Positions 1-7,930 of a DNA stretch of 10,212 nt are shown one piece after another. Made by a program: the position numbers and the translations under genes. Position 1 is the first letter of the stretch. Each line of letters begins with the position of its first letter. The notes below the pieces were generated by a model, which was not told the origin of the DNA, did not search any database, and saw nothing but the letters and a program-made list of their open reading frames with translations. Source of the stretch: Bacteroidales bacterium (lineage in GTDB: Bacteria; Bacteroidota; Bacteroidia; Bacteroidales; VadinHA17); contig JAFGXK010000241.1 of NCBI GenBank assembly GCA_016936695.1, positions 1-10,212 on the forward strand, in the 5' to 3' direction.

Positions 1-2342
1 AGGTGTTTCAGTACTCCGCTTCCGATGAGCCCCTTGTTGCTCATGTTTATCTGATCATACAAAATTGCGGTTCCTCCATAAATATTAAGGCCCTCCTTCG
101 GGATGCTCATCTGGAACCCGAGGGAGTTGTTCTCCTGGACCGTCAGGTACTGTTTTGAAGGTTCTATTATGTTTCCCCCGTAAAATTCCCCTGTCAGCCT
201 CAGCTCGGAACTGGAATAGTGATCAATATTCTCAAAGGTGAAGGGATCTATCCTGAAGTAGAAATTGTCTCTCTTGTAAACGCCTTCGAGACCTTCAATT
301 TTGTCATAAAAAATGTAGGATGATGCTGTTGAATTGACAATTGGATATTGAGGGAGACTTTTTAGTCCCGATTTGTTTTTTGGATCGTCAATGTACAGCT
401 GAGCAGAGCCCAGTTCAACTACACTATTGATATACAGTGCTATGGCGTTACCATATTCATCGAGATTTTCGGTTTCCACAGCCATCTGGATGGAGTCGAT
501 GCTCTGAAGATGTATTTTAAAGGTATCGTAGCTGAACTGGAAATTCTTTCCGAAAAAGGTAAAAAGACCCGCAAGAACTGCTCCGTCAAATTTGAATTTC
601 TTGTTTTTACCAAGCACGATTTGCTTGTTTGAGGGGAAAACGGCAACTTTCTGGGAGTCGCTGATAAATATGCTTTCCACGCCGTTTATTGTCAGATTGT
701 AGTCGTCAAGGTCAAGAAACGCATTGTCGACCGGCGCTCTGGTTTCGCTGAAGATGGAAATCACGTCATAGTCCTTCTTGCCGGCATATGAGTCAATGTA
801 GTCTTTGGTCTTTTGTTTGATTGTAACTTCCTGGTTTGACTGATCGTAAAAAATGAATCCTCTTGTGGCCATATCTATGCATAAAGCCGTCACATACTCC
901 TCTGATTTATTGAGCCATTTGGCAAACTCACTTACAGGGAAGGTTTCGGAGTAGTACCACTCGCTGAATTTCTTTAGTCTTGTAAGCGGATGTTCGTTGT
1001 CGAGGTTCATCAGTTTCAGGAAGTCATTGGAATCGAAAAAGGTTGATGACTCGAAATTAGCCTGTCCCATAGCAGCCCCCATAGGTCTCGAAATAATCAC
1101 ATTTTTGTCGTCCATATTCCATGACAGATTCTCGAAATACATGTCAACGCTATGGAAGGTATTGTAGTAGGGGCTTTGCGAAACAGGGTTGTTGGTCCGG
1201 AACAGATTAACTCTCCTGTTTTTCCCGTTGAATGAGAATCCCAGGTTTGTGTGATAGATTGAGTCCTGCCCAAGATAGATGGTTGCCTCTGTTTCCTGGC
1301 TGTTAATGCCGTTGGCGGAGAAAACAAAGTCGTTTGCAGCAATTTTCATGAAGAGTGTGTCGCGTCGGCTAAGGCTTATCATTGCGGGGAATGCCTTTCC
1401 TCCCTTTCCTTTTACAAGGGCGCCTTCAAAAAGAAGACCTCCTTCATATTCCACGCCCTTGAATAGATTCTTTATGCTGAACTGTTTTTTATATGCTTCG
1501 AACTGGGGATAGGTGGCTTTCGCCATGCTGCTTATCGAGGAAGCCTGGTCGGTGAGAACACCCCTGACGGGTTCACTGAACCACGAAAGGTGAGTGAGGA
1601 GCGCCGAATCGCATGAGAATGAATTCCTTGTAACATCAATATTATAATCTGACATAACGGCGTGTACTTCAGCCTGCGGATATCCTGCTTTTTCCCAGGT
1701 AATTAACCCACTTGATCCGAAGAATTGCTGAAGGTCCGGATAATACTTGCCTGAAGCGTTGTAAATCTCAGTGCTGTCGCGATGCGAGTAGCAGGTAAGG
1801 GTTACCTTGTCAAGCACAGCGTAAAAGGCTGTGTCGCGGGCAAACTTTATGTTAGTTCCCTTTACTTTCCAGGTTACTGAACCTGTTTTGATAAGGAGGT
1901 TTTCCTTTATTAGAAGTTGTGTGTTTCCAACATATCGGAGAATTGCCTCGTTCCTTATCCCTGGTTTGAGAATCAGTTCTGTCAGACCGGAAAGCCAGTT
2001 ATTGAAAAATCTGCCATCAGTGGTATATTCGCTGAGATCAATTATTGCACCAAGAAACAGGGTGAAGTGAGGAGAGGGTCGCATCTGTTTTTCAGCGAGC
2101 TTTGAAGATATCTGCAGTATTCTCTCCTTGTTTTCAGAAGTGAAATAGGAACTGTCCCATCTGGAAACGAACTCCGTGAGGACGACCTTGTTCTCATCTG
2201 ACAGACCCTGTCCCATATAGGCAGAAAGTTCATCACTGAATTTCAAAGGATCTCCGCTGAAAGCCGGTTTAGCCTGTGAAAGGATTCTTCCGGCGGGCAG
2301 GAGAAGCAGAAGCATAACCAATATGATGAACTTCCTGACCAT
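1..2342 (-). CDS. Large exported protein of unknown function, N-terminal 780 residues, 3' end outside window
   Basis: An uninterrupted minus-strand reading frame starts at ATG 2342-2340 and is still open at base 1, giving 780 complete codons. I do not recognise the family. Residues 1-22 form a signal peptide: Arg-Lys, then a Leu/Ile-rich core, ending near Ile-Leu-Ser-Gln. The protein should therefore be periplasmic or on the cell surface. Residues 30-150 look mostly helical. From about 150 onward it is rich in short beta strands with Tyr, Phe and Asn, and similar strand patterns recur, for example around Trp158 and Trp216. Residues 455-520 form a helical insert that could be winged-helix-like. 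Residues 720-780 are Gly-rich strands. No catalytic motif is visible. It lies 82 nt downstream of tpiA on the same strand and may be read from the same transcript; I found no convincing promoter in the gap. The ATG at 2350 is out of frame, which supports the chosen start. The gene is certain from the length of the frame; any function is not. Confidence 0.87.
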   Translation of the reverse strand, partial: MVRKFIILVMLLLLLPAGRILSQAKPAFSGDPLKFSDELSAYMGQGLSDENKVVLTEFVSRWDSSYFTSENKERILQISSKLAEKQMRPSPHFTLFLGAIIDLSEYTTDGRFFNNWLSGLTELILKPGIRNEAILRYVGNTQLLIKENLLIKTGSVTWKVKGTNIKFARDTAFYAVLDKVTLTCYSHRDSTEIYNASGKYYPDLQQFFGSSGLITWEKAGYPQAEVHAVMSDYNIDVTRNSFSCDSALLTHLSWFSEPVRGVLTDQASSISSMAKATYPQFEAYKKQFSIKNLFKGVEYEGGLLFEGALVKGKGGKAFPAMISLSRRDTLFMKIAANDFVFSANGINSQETEATIYLGQDSIYHTNLGFSFNGKNRRVNLFRTNNPVSQSPYYNTFHSVDMYFENLSWNMDDKNVIISRPMGAAMGQANFESSTFFDSNDFLKLMNLDNEHPLTRLKKFSEWYYSETFPVSEFAKWLNKSEEYVTALCIDMATRGFIFYDQSNQEVTIKQKTKDYIDSYAGKKDYDVISIFSETRAPVDNAFLDLDDYNLTINGVESIFISDSQKVAVFPSNKQIVLGKNKKFKFDGAVLAGLFTFFGKNFQFSYDTFKIHLQSIDSIQMAVETENLDEYGNAIALYINSVVELGSAQLYIDDPKNKSGLKSLPQYPIVNSTASSYIFYDKIEGLEGVYKRDNFYFRIDPFTFENIDHYSSSELRLTGEFYGGNIIEPSKQYLTVQENNSLGFQMSIPKEGLNIYGGTAILYDQINMSNKGLIGSGVLKH

Positions 2343-2424
2343 AAAACCATTATGTTAATCCTGTGCTAAAAGTAATTATGAGTATCCATTTGCTCTTGAC
2401 CTTTAACCCGGATTGATTAAATTA

Positions 2425-3180
2425 TCAGATGGCTTCAACGATAGCCGTGAAATCATCTTTCTTCAGTGCAGCTCCGCCAATCAGGCCACCGTCGACATCA
2501 GGCTTTGAAAATATCTCAGCCGCGTTTGAAGGCTTGCAGCTCCCACCGTAAAGTATTGTAAGATTATCCGCAATTTCTTTGCCATACTTTTCGCTGAACA
2601 AGCCCCTGATATACTGATGCATCTCCTGTGCCTGCTCAGGTGTTGCTGTAAGTCCGGTTCCTATGGCCCATACCGGTTCGTATGCAACAACTACGCTGTT
2701 CATCTCTTCTGCAGGAATATTGAACAATCCGTTTTCAATCTGGTTCTTCACAACATCAAAATACTTGCCCGATTCCCTTTCACCCAGAACTTCACCGCAA
2801 CAGAAGATTACCTTCAGCCCCGTCGAGAGGGCGAGCCTGGTCTTCCTGTTCAGAATAGTATTGTCCTCATGGTAGTAACTTCTTCTTTCCGAATGACCTA
2901 TTATGACATACCCGGCTCCGGTGCTGAGAATCATGGCAGGTGAGATTTCACCTGTAAATGCTCCGGAAGGTTCTGAAGCGCAATTCTGGGCTCCGAGGCA
3001 TACCTTCCCATCCTTTAGTATCTGCGAAACTCCGGCAAGATGAATATATGGGGTACAGAGTACAACTTCGGCCTTTGATGGCTTTGACCTGAAATAAGTA
3101 TCGACCGATTCAGCAAGTTTTAATCCTTCAGCCAGTTCCATGTTCATCTTCCAGTTGCCGGCAACAATTTTCTTTCTCAT
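2425..3180 (-). CDS. tpiA: Triosephosphate isomerase
   Basis: This cytosolic glycolytic and gluconeogenic enzyme interconverts dihydroxyacetone phosphate and glyceraldehyde 3-phosphate. The 251-residue product has the usual length of the family and all the hallmarks of the TIM barrel. Asn9 and Lys11 sit in the N-terminal GNWKMN motif. The catalytic His96 lies in IIGHSERR, and the catalytic Glu168 in AYEPVWAIGTG at the start of the mobile loop. The phosphate-binding YGGS and GGLIGGAAL segments are near the C terminus. The frame can be extended ten codons upstream to 3210, but the family start is the Met before RKKIVAGNWK, so I place the start at 3180. It lies 80 nt downstream of the MauE/DoxX-like gene on the same strand; a tpiA neighbour of this kind is, as I recall, common in Bacteroidota. 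No Shine-Dalgarno sequence precedes it, which is normal for the phylum. Confidence 0.97.
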   Translation of the reverse strand: MRKKIVAGNWKMNMELAEGLKLAESVDTYFRSKPSKAEVVLCTPYIHLAGVSQILKDGKVCLGAQNCASEPSGAFTGEISPAMILSTGAGYVIIGHSERRSYYHEDNTILNRKTRLALSTGLKVIFCCGEVLGERESGKYFDVVKNQIENGLFNIPAEEMNSVVVAYEPVWAIGTGLTATPEQAQEMHQYIRGLFSEKYGKEIADNLTILYGGSCKPSNAAEIFSKPDVDGGLIGGAALKKDDFTAIVEAI

Positions 3181-3260
3181 AGTTTTTTGGTTTATAACGT
3201 AGTTTAACAATAGTCTCTTTTATTCAATATGTGAAGCTAAGAAATCATAAGGTCTTTTTT

Positions 3261-4499
3261 TTAATACCCTTTCCAGTTTCCCCTTTTTTTTGTCAACAGG
3301 GCTGAACTGATCAGCAGAAACAGCACAGCAACTGCAAGTCCCAGAGAATAGCCGATGAGCACGGGACTCTTCCGGGTCATCTTCTTAAGTTGCTGTCCGG
3401 TCATTTCATTTACAAATGTTTCTTTGGGAGGAAGTGTTGACCATGACCATTTTCCTACTATGTTTCCTTCCCTGAGCAGCATGTATCCGGGATTTGATCT
3501 TACAATTGTCTTAAGAGTTATTTCGTCGGCAGTGCAGAAGGTGAGTCCGTTATTATAACTAATGGCGACATCGCTTGCCGATGCCGTTACCACATAAAAG
3601 CCCATTCCATTTTCCGAACACCATTCTCCCAGTTCAAAACCCTTTTCAAGATGTTCCTTGCCGGCCTTGTCGAGTTTTGTGGAGATCATCAGCATTGTAT
3701 ATCCGGGATTTGACAGGATCCAGTCGGTTATATCCTCGCCATTCATGGTTGTAATGCTGAAATCGTGGATAGGAGGGATGTAGCCTTTTTTGACCAGGAC
3801 CGATTTCTGGTCAACGAAGGTCCATGTTGTATCATCAGCAGGATAGTTTTCGAGGGTGAACTCTTTTTCCGCCCCGTCTTTTTCGTAGATGAAGGTGGTA
3901 AGGTATTCATCAGCAGGTTTGCCTTCAGGGATAATCATTCCCTCAGGGATATTATTCCCTATCTTGTAAGGGAGGAAGTCGATCAGCTGAAGGTATTTCA
4001 GATTCAGCAATGAAAACATTGCAAACAGGATTGTTATGGCTATGATTGCAAGCCATTCCTTCATTGGGGTGCATACTTCGTCAAATTTCTTCCTGTTAAC
4101 GAAAAGAAAGATGGCAGGGATGAGGATAATAAGGTTCTTGCCGAATGTCTGCCAGTTTGTAAAAAGGATGGCATCTCCGAAGCAGCCGCAGTCGGATACC
4201 GGATTTGTAAGCGCCAGAAAAAGAGTGAGAGGGGTGAAAATAACCATAAGGATCATCACTCCCCAGATGCCTGTTTTTATTCTGTAACCGCTGAGTACTG
4301 AAAATCCCGCGATAAACTCGGCTGTGAAGAGCATAACTCCCAGAATAAGTGCGAGAGGCTGAAGAAAGTCGAGGTGGAAGGCCTGAAAATAATCACCGAA
4401 CTTGTAAGCAGAACCAAGCGGATCAACAGCTTTAACAAAACCGGAAAACATGAACACCAGACCAATAATAATTCTGCTTGCGAGTTTTAAAACCTTCAT
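3261..4499 (-). CDS. MauE/DoxX-like membrane protein with thioredoxin-like periplasmic part (BT_3928-type)
   Basis: The 412-residue protein begins with a DoxX/MauE-type membrane domain, with hydrophobic segments at about 7-24, 48-70, 78-98, 119-136 and 147-165. It contains a SDCGCFGDA motif (Cys104, Cys106) at the end of the third segment, as seen in MauE-like proteins thought to handle disulfide or quinone redox chemistry. A soluble region of about 200 residues follows. Its last part (about 250-370) has thioredoxin-like strand order, ending near NPGYMLLREGNIVGKWS, but no CxxC; a lone Cys lies in LTFCTADE. A final membrane segment is at about 379-402. I recall this architecture as the Bacteroidota BT_3928 family, which sits beside tpiA in Bacteroides. 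A redox role is inference from the domains; no substrate can be named. The start codon is 1 nt after the tmk stop codon, so the two are almost certainly cotranscribed and probably translationally coupled. The gene ends 80 nt before tpiA. Confidence 0.85.
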   Translation of the reverse strand: MKVLKLASRIIIGLVFMFSGFVKAVDPLGSAYKFGDYFQAFHLDFLQPLALILGVMLFTAEFIAGFSVLSGYRIKTGIWGVMILMVIFTPLTLFLALTNPVSDCGCFGDAILFTNWQTFGKNLIILIPAIFLFVNRKKFDEVCTPMKEWLAIIAITILFAMFSLLNLKYLQLIDFLPYKIGNNIPEGMIIPEGKPADEYLTTFIYEKDGAEKEFTLENYPADDTTWTFVDQKSVLVKKGYIPPIHDFSITTMNGEDITDWILSNPGYTMLMISTKLDKAGKEHLEKGFELGEWCSENGMGFYVVTASASDVAISYNNGLTFCTADEITLKTIVRSNPGYMLLREGNIVGKWSWSTLPPKETFVNEMTGQQLKKMTRKSPVLIGYSLGLAVAVLFLLISSALLTKKRGNWKGY

Positions 4500-4500
4500 A

Positions 4501-5187
4501 TCAAATTAATTTTTTTTCAGTTATTATTTTAATTATAAGCGACGAAATATCTTCAGGGGCTTGCATCCGGTCATTTTTGTCGCTGCAGTCGATAACGGCA
4601 AGACGTTCATCTGTAAGAGCCACTCTCAGGTATATGTCTCTGACCCTAAGCTGGAACGACATACTCTCTTCATGGATATCACGGCTGCCTTTAAGATAAT
4701 CCCTGTCCTTGCCGGTTCTCCCTGTGCGTAGTTTTTTTTCGGTAAACGAAAAAGGCACGTCGAGGAAGATATTCAGGTCGGGTTTGGGAATTCCGAAGTG
4801 ACTGAATTCCAATGAAAGTATCCAGTTCAGAAGTCTTTCCTGCGACTCGAGGTCATTCAGTTTTGCACACTGGTAGGCTATGTTGGAATAGGTATATCTG
4901 TCGAGGAGAACTATCCTGCCTTCATCGAGCCAGTTTTTTATCATCCCGGAAGCATCCTTGCGGTCGCCTGCATAAAGCATGGCAACAAGGTAAGGATCCA
5001 CATCGCCGATGGAACCGAATTCTCCACGCAGGAACCGTGCAATCAGTTCTCCGAAGTAGGGTGAACCGGTTCTTGGAAAATGCAGGAATTCACAACTGTA
5101 ACCCATTCCTGTAAAATATTCGTTCAGGAGTTTCAGCTGGGTTGACTTCCCTGACCCGTCGACTCCTTCAATGACAAAAAGCTTCAT
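4501..5187 (-). CDS. tmk: Thymidylate kinase (dTMP kinase)
   Basis: This kinase phosphorylates dTMP to dTDP with ATP, an essential step of dTTP synthesis in the cytosol. The 228-residue product has the P-loop GVDGSGKST at 8-16, the nucleotide-binding FPR at 37-39, the DRY motif at 96-98 followed by YSN, and an Arg-rich LID at about 154-169 (Arg154, Arg157, Arg162, Arg169). It is somewhat longer than the roughly 205-210 residues of common bacterial Tmk. The extra length is around the LGEFG/DVDPY stretch (53-66) and in the LID. I take it to be a lineage variant rather than a different kinase, although other P-loop deoxynucleoside kinases are the alternative. It is the first gene of the leftward operon. 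A clear -7 promoter element ends about 22 nt upstream of its start codon, implying a short leader. Confidence 0.94.
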   Translation of the reverse strand: MKLFVIEGVDGSGKSTQLKLLNEYFTGMGYSCEFLHFPRTGSPYFGELIARFLRGEFGSIGDVDPYLVAMLYAGDRKDASGMIKNWLDEGRIVLLDRYTYSNIAYQCAKLNDLESQERLLNWILSLEFSHFGIPKPDLNIFLDVPFSFTEKKLRTGRTGKDRDYLKGSRDIHEESMSFQLRVRDIYLRVALTDERLAVIDCSDKNDRMQAPEDISSLIIKIITEKKLI

Positions 5188-5365
5188 ACATTTTTGATTT
5201 CAACAGATGCAAAAGTAACAATCATCGGTTAAGATGAAAACTGATAGGGATGTAATTTATTATATCATTGAGCCAATGTACTTAACATTCAATGGAGAAG
5301 ATAATAGTCCGTGACAACGGGCCGAGGAAAAAAAATTGTAATTTAGTAGCCTCAATGAAAGAGTG
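5188..5365. other. Divergent intergenic region between tmk and folP
   Basis: This 178-nt gap separates two divergent operons and must hold both promoters. The leftward one is recognisable at 5209-5217. For the rightward folP operon I see only a weak candidate, TAATTTAG at about 5340-5347, which has no -33 partner. No hairpin, riboswitch or RNA gene is apparent. Confidence 0.7.
5209..5217 (-). promoter_or_regulatory. Bacteroidota-type -7 element for the tmk operon
   Basis: On the minus strand these nine bases read TACTTTTGC, an exact match to the TAnnTTTGC form of the primary sigma factor -7 box in Bacteroidota. The expected -33 TTTG box about 19 nt upstream is only partly present, as a TTTT run near 5237-5240. 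Transcription would begin close to 5200, giving a leader of roughly 15 nt before the tmk ATG at 5187. Confidence 0.6.
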
Positions 5366-6217
5366 ATGGCTTCCAAACCACAATATATAAATGTAAAGGG
5401 CAATCTTATCGATCTGTCGGTTCCCAGGGTAATGGGGATAATCAATGTGACTCCCGATTCGTTTTTCAGTGGAAGCCGGGCAGAAACTGAAGTGGATATT
5501 ATCTCAAAAGCCGGTAAAATGCTGGAAGAAGGAGCTGATTTTATTGATATCGGAGGGTGGTCGTCGCGCCCGGGTGCAGGAGAGATAACTCCCGAAGAAG
5601 AAAGGAAACGGGTTCTCAATGCAGTCAGAGCTGTCAGCAGTGAATTTCCGGAAGCTGTCATTTCAGTCGATACTTACCGGAGTGATATCGCAGAAAGGGC
5701 CATTCTGGAATATGGAGCGTCGATGATAAATGATATATCAGGCGGTGAAAATGACAGGCTAATGTTCCAGACAGCTGCAAGGTTGCAGGTGCCCTATATT
5801 ATGATGCATATGCAGGGTAAACCTTCTAATATGCAGGAAAATCCTTTCTATGAGGATGTTACTGCCGAAATTATTCATTGGTTCGGAGAAAGGATAGTCA
5901 AACTGCAGTCGATGGGGGTTAACGATATTATTATCGATCCCGGATTCGGTTTTGGAAAGAATATCGGGCATAACTTTGAACTGCTGAAACATCTCGGAGA
6001 TTTTTCAATAACCGGATTGCCTTTGCTGGCAGGAGTTTCGAGAAAGTCAGTGATATGGAAGACGCTTGGCATAACTCCGGAAGAGGCCCTGAACGGAACT
6101 ACTGTACTTAATACCGTGGCTCTTCTTGCAGGCGCTGATATCCTGAGGGTTCATGATGTAAAAGAAGCGGTTCAGGCCGTGAAGCTTGTTTATAAACTGA
6201 AAAATAGCGGCAACTGA
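5366..6217 (+). CDS. folP: Dihydropteroate synthase
   Basis: This cytosolic enzyme joins 6-hydroxymethyl-dihydropterin diphosphate and p-aminobenzoate to make dihydropteroate in folate synthesis; it is the sulfonamide target. The 283-residue TIM barrel carries every family landmark. NVTPDSFF is at 27-34. DIGGWSSRPGA at 61-71 has Ser67 where many homologues have Thr. Other landmarks are SVDTYRS at 99-105, the MINDISGG motif at 119-126, MHMQG at 146-150, DPGFGFGK at 190-197, the pterin-binding GVSRKS with Lys226 at 222-227, and RVHD at 260-263. A GTG at 5363 directly precedes the ATG at 5366; I prefer the ATG. It is divergent from tmk and is the first gene of a two-gene operon, its stop codon lying 2 nt before the cdaA start. 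It is intact, with no sign of transfer or resistance-type insertions near residues 64-70. Confidence 0.96.
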   Translation: MASKPQYINVKGNLIDLSVPRVMGIINVTPDSFFSGSRAETEVDIISKAGKMLEEGADFIDIGGWSSRPGAGEITPEEERKRVLNAVRAVSSEFPEAVISVDTYRSDIAERAILEYGASMINDISGGENDRLMFQTAARLQVPYIMMHMQGKPSNMQENPFYEDVTAEIIHWFGERIVKLQSMGVNDIIIDPGFGFGKNIGHNFELLKHLGDFSITGLPLLAGVSRKSVIWKTLGITPEEALNGTTVLNTVALLAGADILRVHDVKEAVQAVKLVYKLKNSGN

Positions 6218-6219
6218 TT

Positions 6220-6990
6220 ATGATACTTGACATAACAATAATCGACATAATAGATATTGTTCTGGTGGCGATAATTCTCTATCAACTCTACAGACTTATT
6301 AGGGGTACAGCCGCCTTGAGTATATTCATCGGCATATTCATTATTTACATGTTCTGGCTTATAGTGAAGGCCCTGAACATGGAGCTTATCGGTGCACTAA
6401 TGGGCCAGGTTATCGGAGTTGGTGTAATTGCTCTTATAATTGTATTTCAACAGGAGGTAAGGAGGTTTCTTCTGGTTATCGGGAATCGTTATATGAACCG
6501 GAGGAGGTTCTCCTTCGGCAAGATATTCACGACCGAGGAAGAGAAGGGGAATCCAAAGGAGGCCGAGGAGATAGTCAGGGCTGCGGAATCGATGGCTTCG
6601 AAAAAGATCGGGGCGCTTATCGTTCTTGGCCGGAAGAGCAGTCTGGATATTTATTCCGAGGGTGGTGAGAGGATCGACGGCATTATCAGCGCGGGTTTGC
6701 TTGAAACTATATTCTTCAAGAATACGCCTCTTCACGACGGTGCAGTACTTATTGAGGACGGAAAGATCTTCGCTGCACGCTGTCCGCTTCCAATCACCGA
6801 CAATATAAATCTGCCGGCGAAGTTTGGGATGCGGCACAGGGCTGCTATCGGCATTTCAGAACATACCGATGCACTGGTTGTTGTTGTATCGGAAGAATCA
6901 GGACATATAACGGTAGCCGAAAGCGGAGAGATAAAGGAGGATATCACCCCCAACGAACTGCGTCAGATCCTGCTCAGGGAAAAGATATGA
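6220..6990 (+). CDS. cdaA: Membrane diadenylate cyclase CdaA (DisA_N domain)
   Basis: This enzyme condenses two ATP into the second messenger c-di-AMP, which controls potassium and osmolyte balance and the cell envelope. The 256-residue protein has three N-terminal membrane helices at about 6-27, 31-50 and 57-78, a short basic linker, and the DAC domain from about 115 on. Both catalytic signatures are present: Asp173-Gly-Ala in LHDGAVLI and the ATP-binding RHRAAIG at 205-211, followed by SEHTDALVVVVSEE. The length is typical of CdaA. The start is 2 nt after the folP stop codon, so the two genes are cotranscribed. In Firmicutes cdaA is followed by cdaR and glmM; here neither is present, and the folate partner is the arrangement I recall from Bacteroidota. 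The gene ends convergently with the minus-strand gene at 7079. Confidence 0.96.
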   Translation: MILDITIIDIIDIVLVAIILYQLYRLIRGTAALSIFIGIFIIYMFWLIVKALNMELIGALMGQVIGVGVIALIIVFQQEVRRFLLVIGNRYMNRRRFSFGKIFTTEEEKGNPKEAEEIVRAAESMASKKIGALIVLGRKSSLDIYSEGGERIDGIISAGLLETIFFKNTPLHDGAVLIEDGKIFAARCPLPITDNINLPAKFGMRHRAAIGISEHTDALVVVVSEESGHITVAESGEIKEDITPNELRQILLREKI

Positions 6991-7022
6991 ACACTGTTTG
7001 AGGATTTCTGTTAATTTGAACA

Positions 7023-7064
7023 GGTTACTGGTTGCTGGTTTCTAGTTGCTGGTTGCTAGGTGCA
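7023..7064. repeat. Heptanucleotide array, GGTTRCT type (inverse orientation)
   Basis: Five consecutive 7-nt units in exact register run from 7023 to 7057: GGTTACT, GGTTGCT, GGTTTCT, AGTTGCT, GGTTGCT. A decayed sixth, AGGTGCA, follows to 7064. Read on the other strand the units are AGYAACC, the same family as the long array at 9445-9600. The array lies between the stop codons of the convergent cdaA and 7079 genes and is non-coding. Confidence 0.85.
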
Positions 7065-7078
7065 ACTTTATCTCAGTA

Positions 7079-7804
7079 TCATTTTTGCTCCAGAATTGAC
7101 ATCACCAGGGATTCCTTGTCATCGGATGAGTTTTTGCTAAAGGCCTGTTCGATGATTTCTTTCTTCTCAGGGATTAGCTTGATGAGCGATTTCTTGTTCA
7201 TCTGAACCTGGCAGTAAGTGCCATCCCTGCCTTTCAGGTAGTATTTGGCTTCATTGACATACTCATCATATCTTCTGTCGGCGGTATAGGCCCCCTGGTA
7301 ATCGGCCCTGAGAAAGCCCTTAATGGGAATTTTAATGAACTCATACTCTCCTTCGCTTAATACCTGGTAAAACTGGGTTTCCTTTAAGTCCTTTTCAAAT
7401 TTTTCACCTTTGGTGGTCCTGAACAACAGCTCATGGCCGTCCTGGTTTATTATAAGTTCCGATATATCAGAAGACGGAATTGAGTATATCTGACCGCTTC
7501 CTGAACCGGCATAGATGAGGGAATTGTTAACAAGGTCAAGATCGGCTTTAATCTGAAAATAATAATCCTGTCCGGACAGTTTAAGAAAGGATGGCAGCAG
7601 GGTGTCTGTCAGTCTGGGACTTCCCTTTACTCCTTCATACCTGGTGTCAAAAGTGATTCCAGTCTGGGATATTTTGTTGAGATTGATTACGGATTGCATG
7701 TTTTCCACAGATTTGAAGACTCTCTGACTCGCTTCCGAGAGCTGCTGGGAATAAGAATTAACCGTCAGAAATAAGGAAAGACAGATTACAAGTGATTTCT
7801 TCAT
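7079..7804 (-). CDS. Small exported protein of unknown function
   Basis: This 241-residue product is not recognised. The frame opens at 7831, but the Met at 7804 begins a clean signal peptide: Lys-Lys, a hydrophobic core of about 13 residues, then Asn-Ser-Tyr-Ser-Gln-Gln with predicted cleavage after residue 20. I therefore place the start at 7804. The mature protein is predicted to be periplasmic or surface-exposed. It starts with a helical stretch (about 21-45) and continues as a mixed, strand-rich domain with evenly spaced aromatic residues. One such segment, around 160-200, contains GFLRADYQGAYTADRRYDEY. The C-terminal third is Lys/Glu-rich and helical (KKSLIKLIPEKKEIIEQAF). The pattern could fit a small stress or DKNYY-type periplasmic protein, but I cannot name one. 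It is convergent with cdaA and separated from it by the heptad array. A TAAATTTG box on the minus strand at 7874-7867 could be its -7 element. Confidence 0.82.
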   Translation of the reverse strand: MKKSLVICLSLFLTVNSYSQQLSEASQRVFKSVENMQSVINLNKISQTGITFDTRYEGVKGSPRLTDTLLPSFLKLSGQDYYFQIKADLDLVNNSLIYAGSGSGQIYSIPSSDISELIINQDGHELLFRTTKGEKFEKDLKETQFYQVLSEGEYEFIKIPIKGFLRADYQGAYTADRRYDEYVNEAKYYLKGRDGTYCQVQMNKKSLIKLIPEKKEIIEQAFSKNSSDDKESLVMSILEQK

Positions 7805-7866
7805 AGCCTTTTTAGTGAATCTATTTTTCAAACAGCCTTTTTCAGGATCAGTAATTTTATGCTATA

Positions 7867-7874
7867 CAAATTTA
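7867..7874 (-). promoter_or_regulatory. Possible -7 element for the exported protein at 7079-7804
   Basis: On the minus strand the bases read TAAATTTG, matching TAnnTTTG. They lie about 63 nt upstream of the ATG at 7804. No -33 TTG is found at the expected distance, and such AT-rich octamers occur by chance, so this is tentative. Confidence 0.3.
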
Positions 7875-7930
7875 ACAAATTTTGGTTGACTGATTTAATA
7901 AGAATAAATGGTCGTTATCCCATCCGGAAT

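Noticed and set aside
1097..2236. Several 60-80 codon frames on both strands
   Set aside because: All are shadows of the long minus-strand exported protein, which is open throughout 1-2342.
2343..2424. Possible separate promoter for the large exported protein (TACTTTTA on the minus strand)
   Set aside because: It lacks the final G of the -7 box and any -33 TTG, so it is not reported as a feature.
3181..3210. Ten-codon N-terminal extension of tpiA
   Set aside because: The family start is at the Met before RKKIVAGNWK; the added residues match no TIM N terminus.
5260..5661. 133-codon minus-strand frame covering the tmk-folP gap and the folP start
   Set aside because: It is antisense to the conserved folP N terminus and has a Ser/Leu-rich shadow composition.
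6397..6837. 146-codon minus-strand frame inside cdaA
   Set aside because: It lies wholly opposite the CdaA catalytic domain, has no domain-like composition, and cdaA is unambiguous.
7805..7831. Nine-codon N-terminal extension of the exported protein at 7079-7804
   Set aside because: It would put extra charged residues before an otherwise normal signal peptide; the Met at 7804 is the better start.
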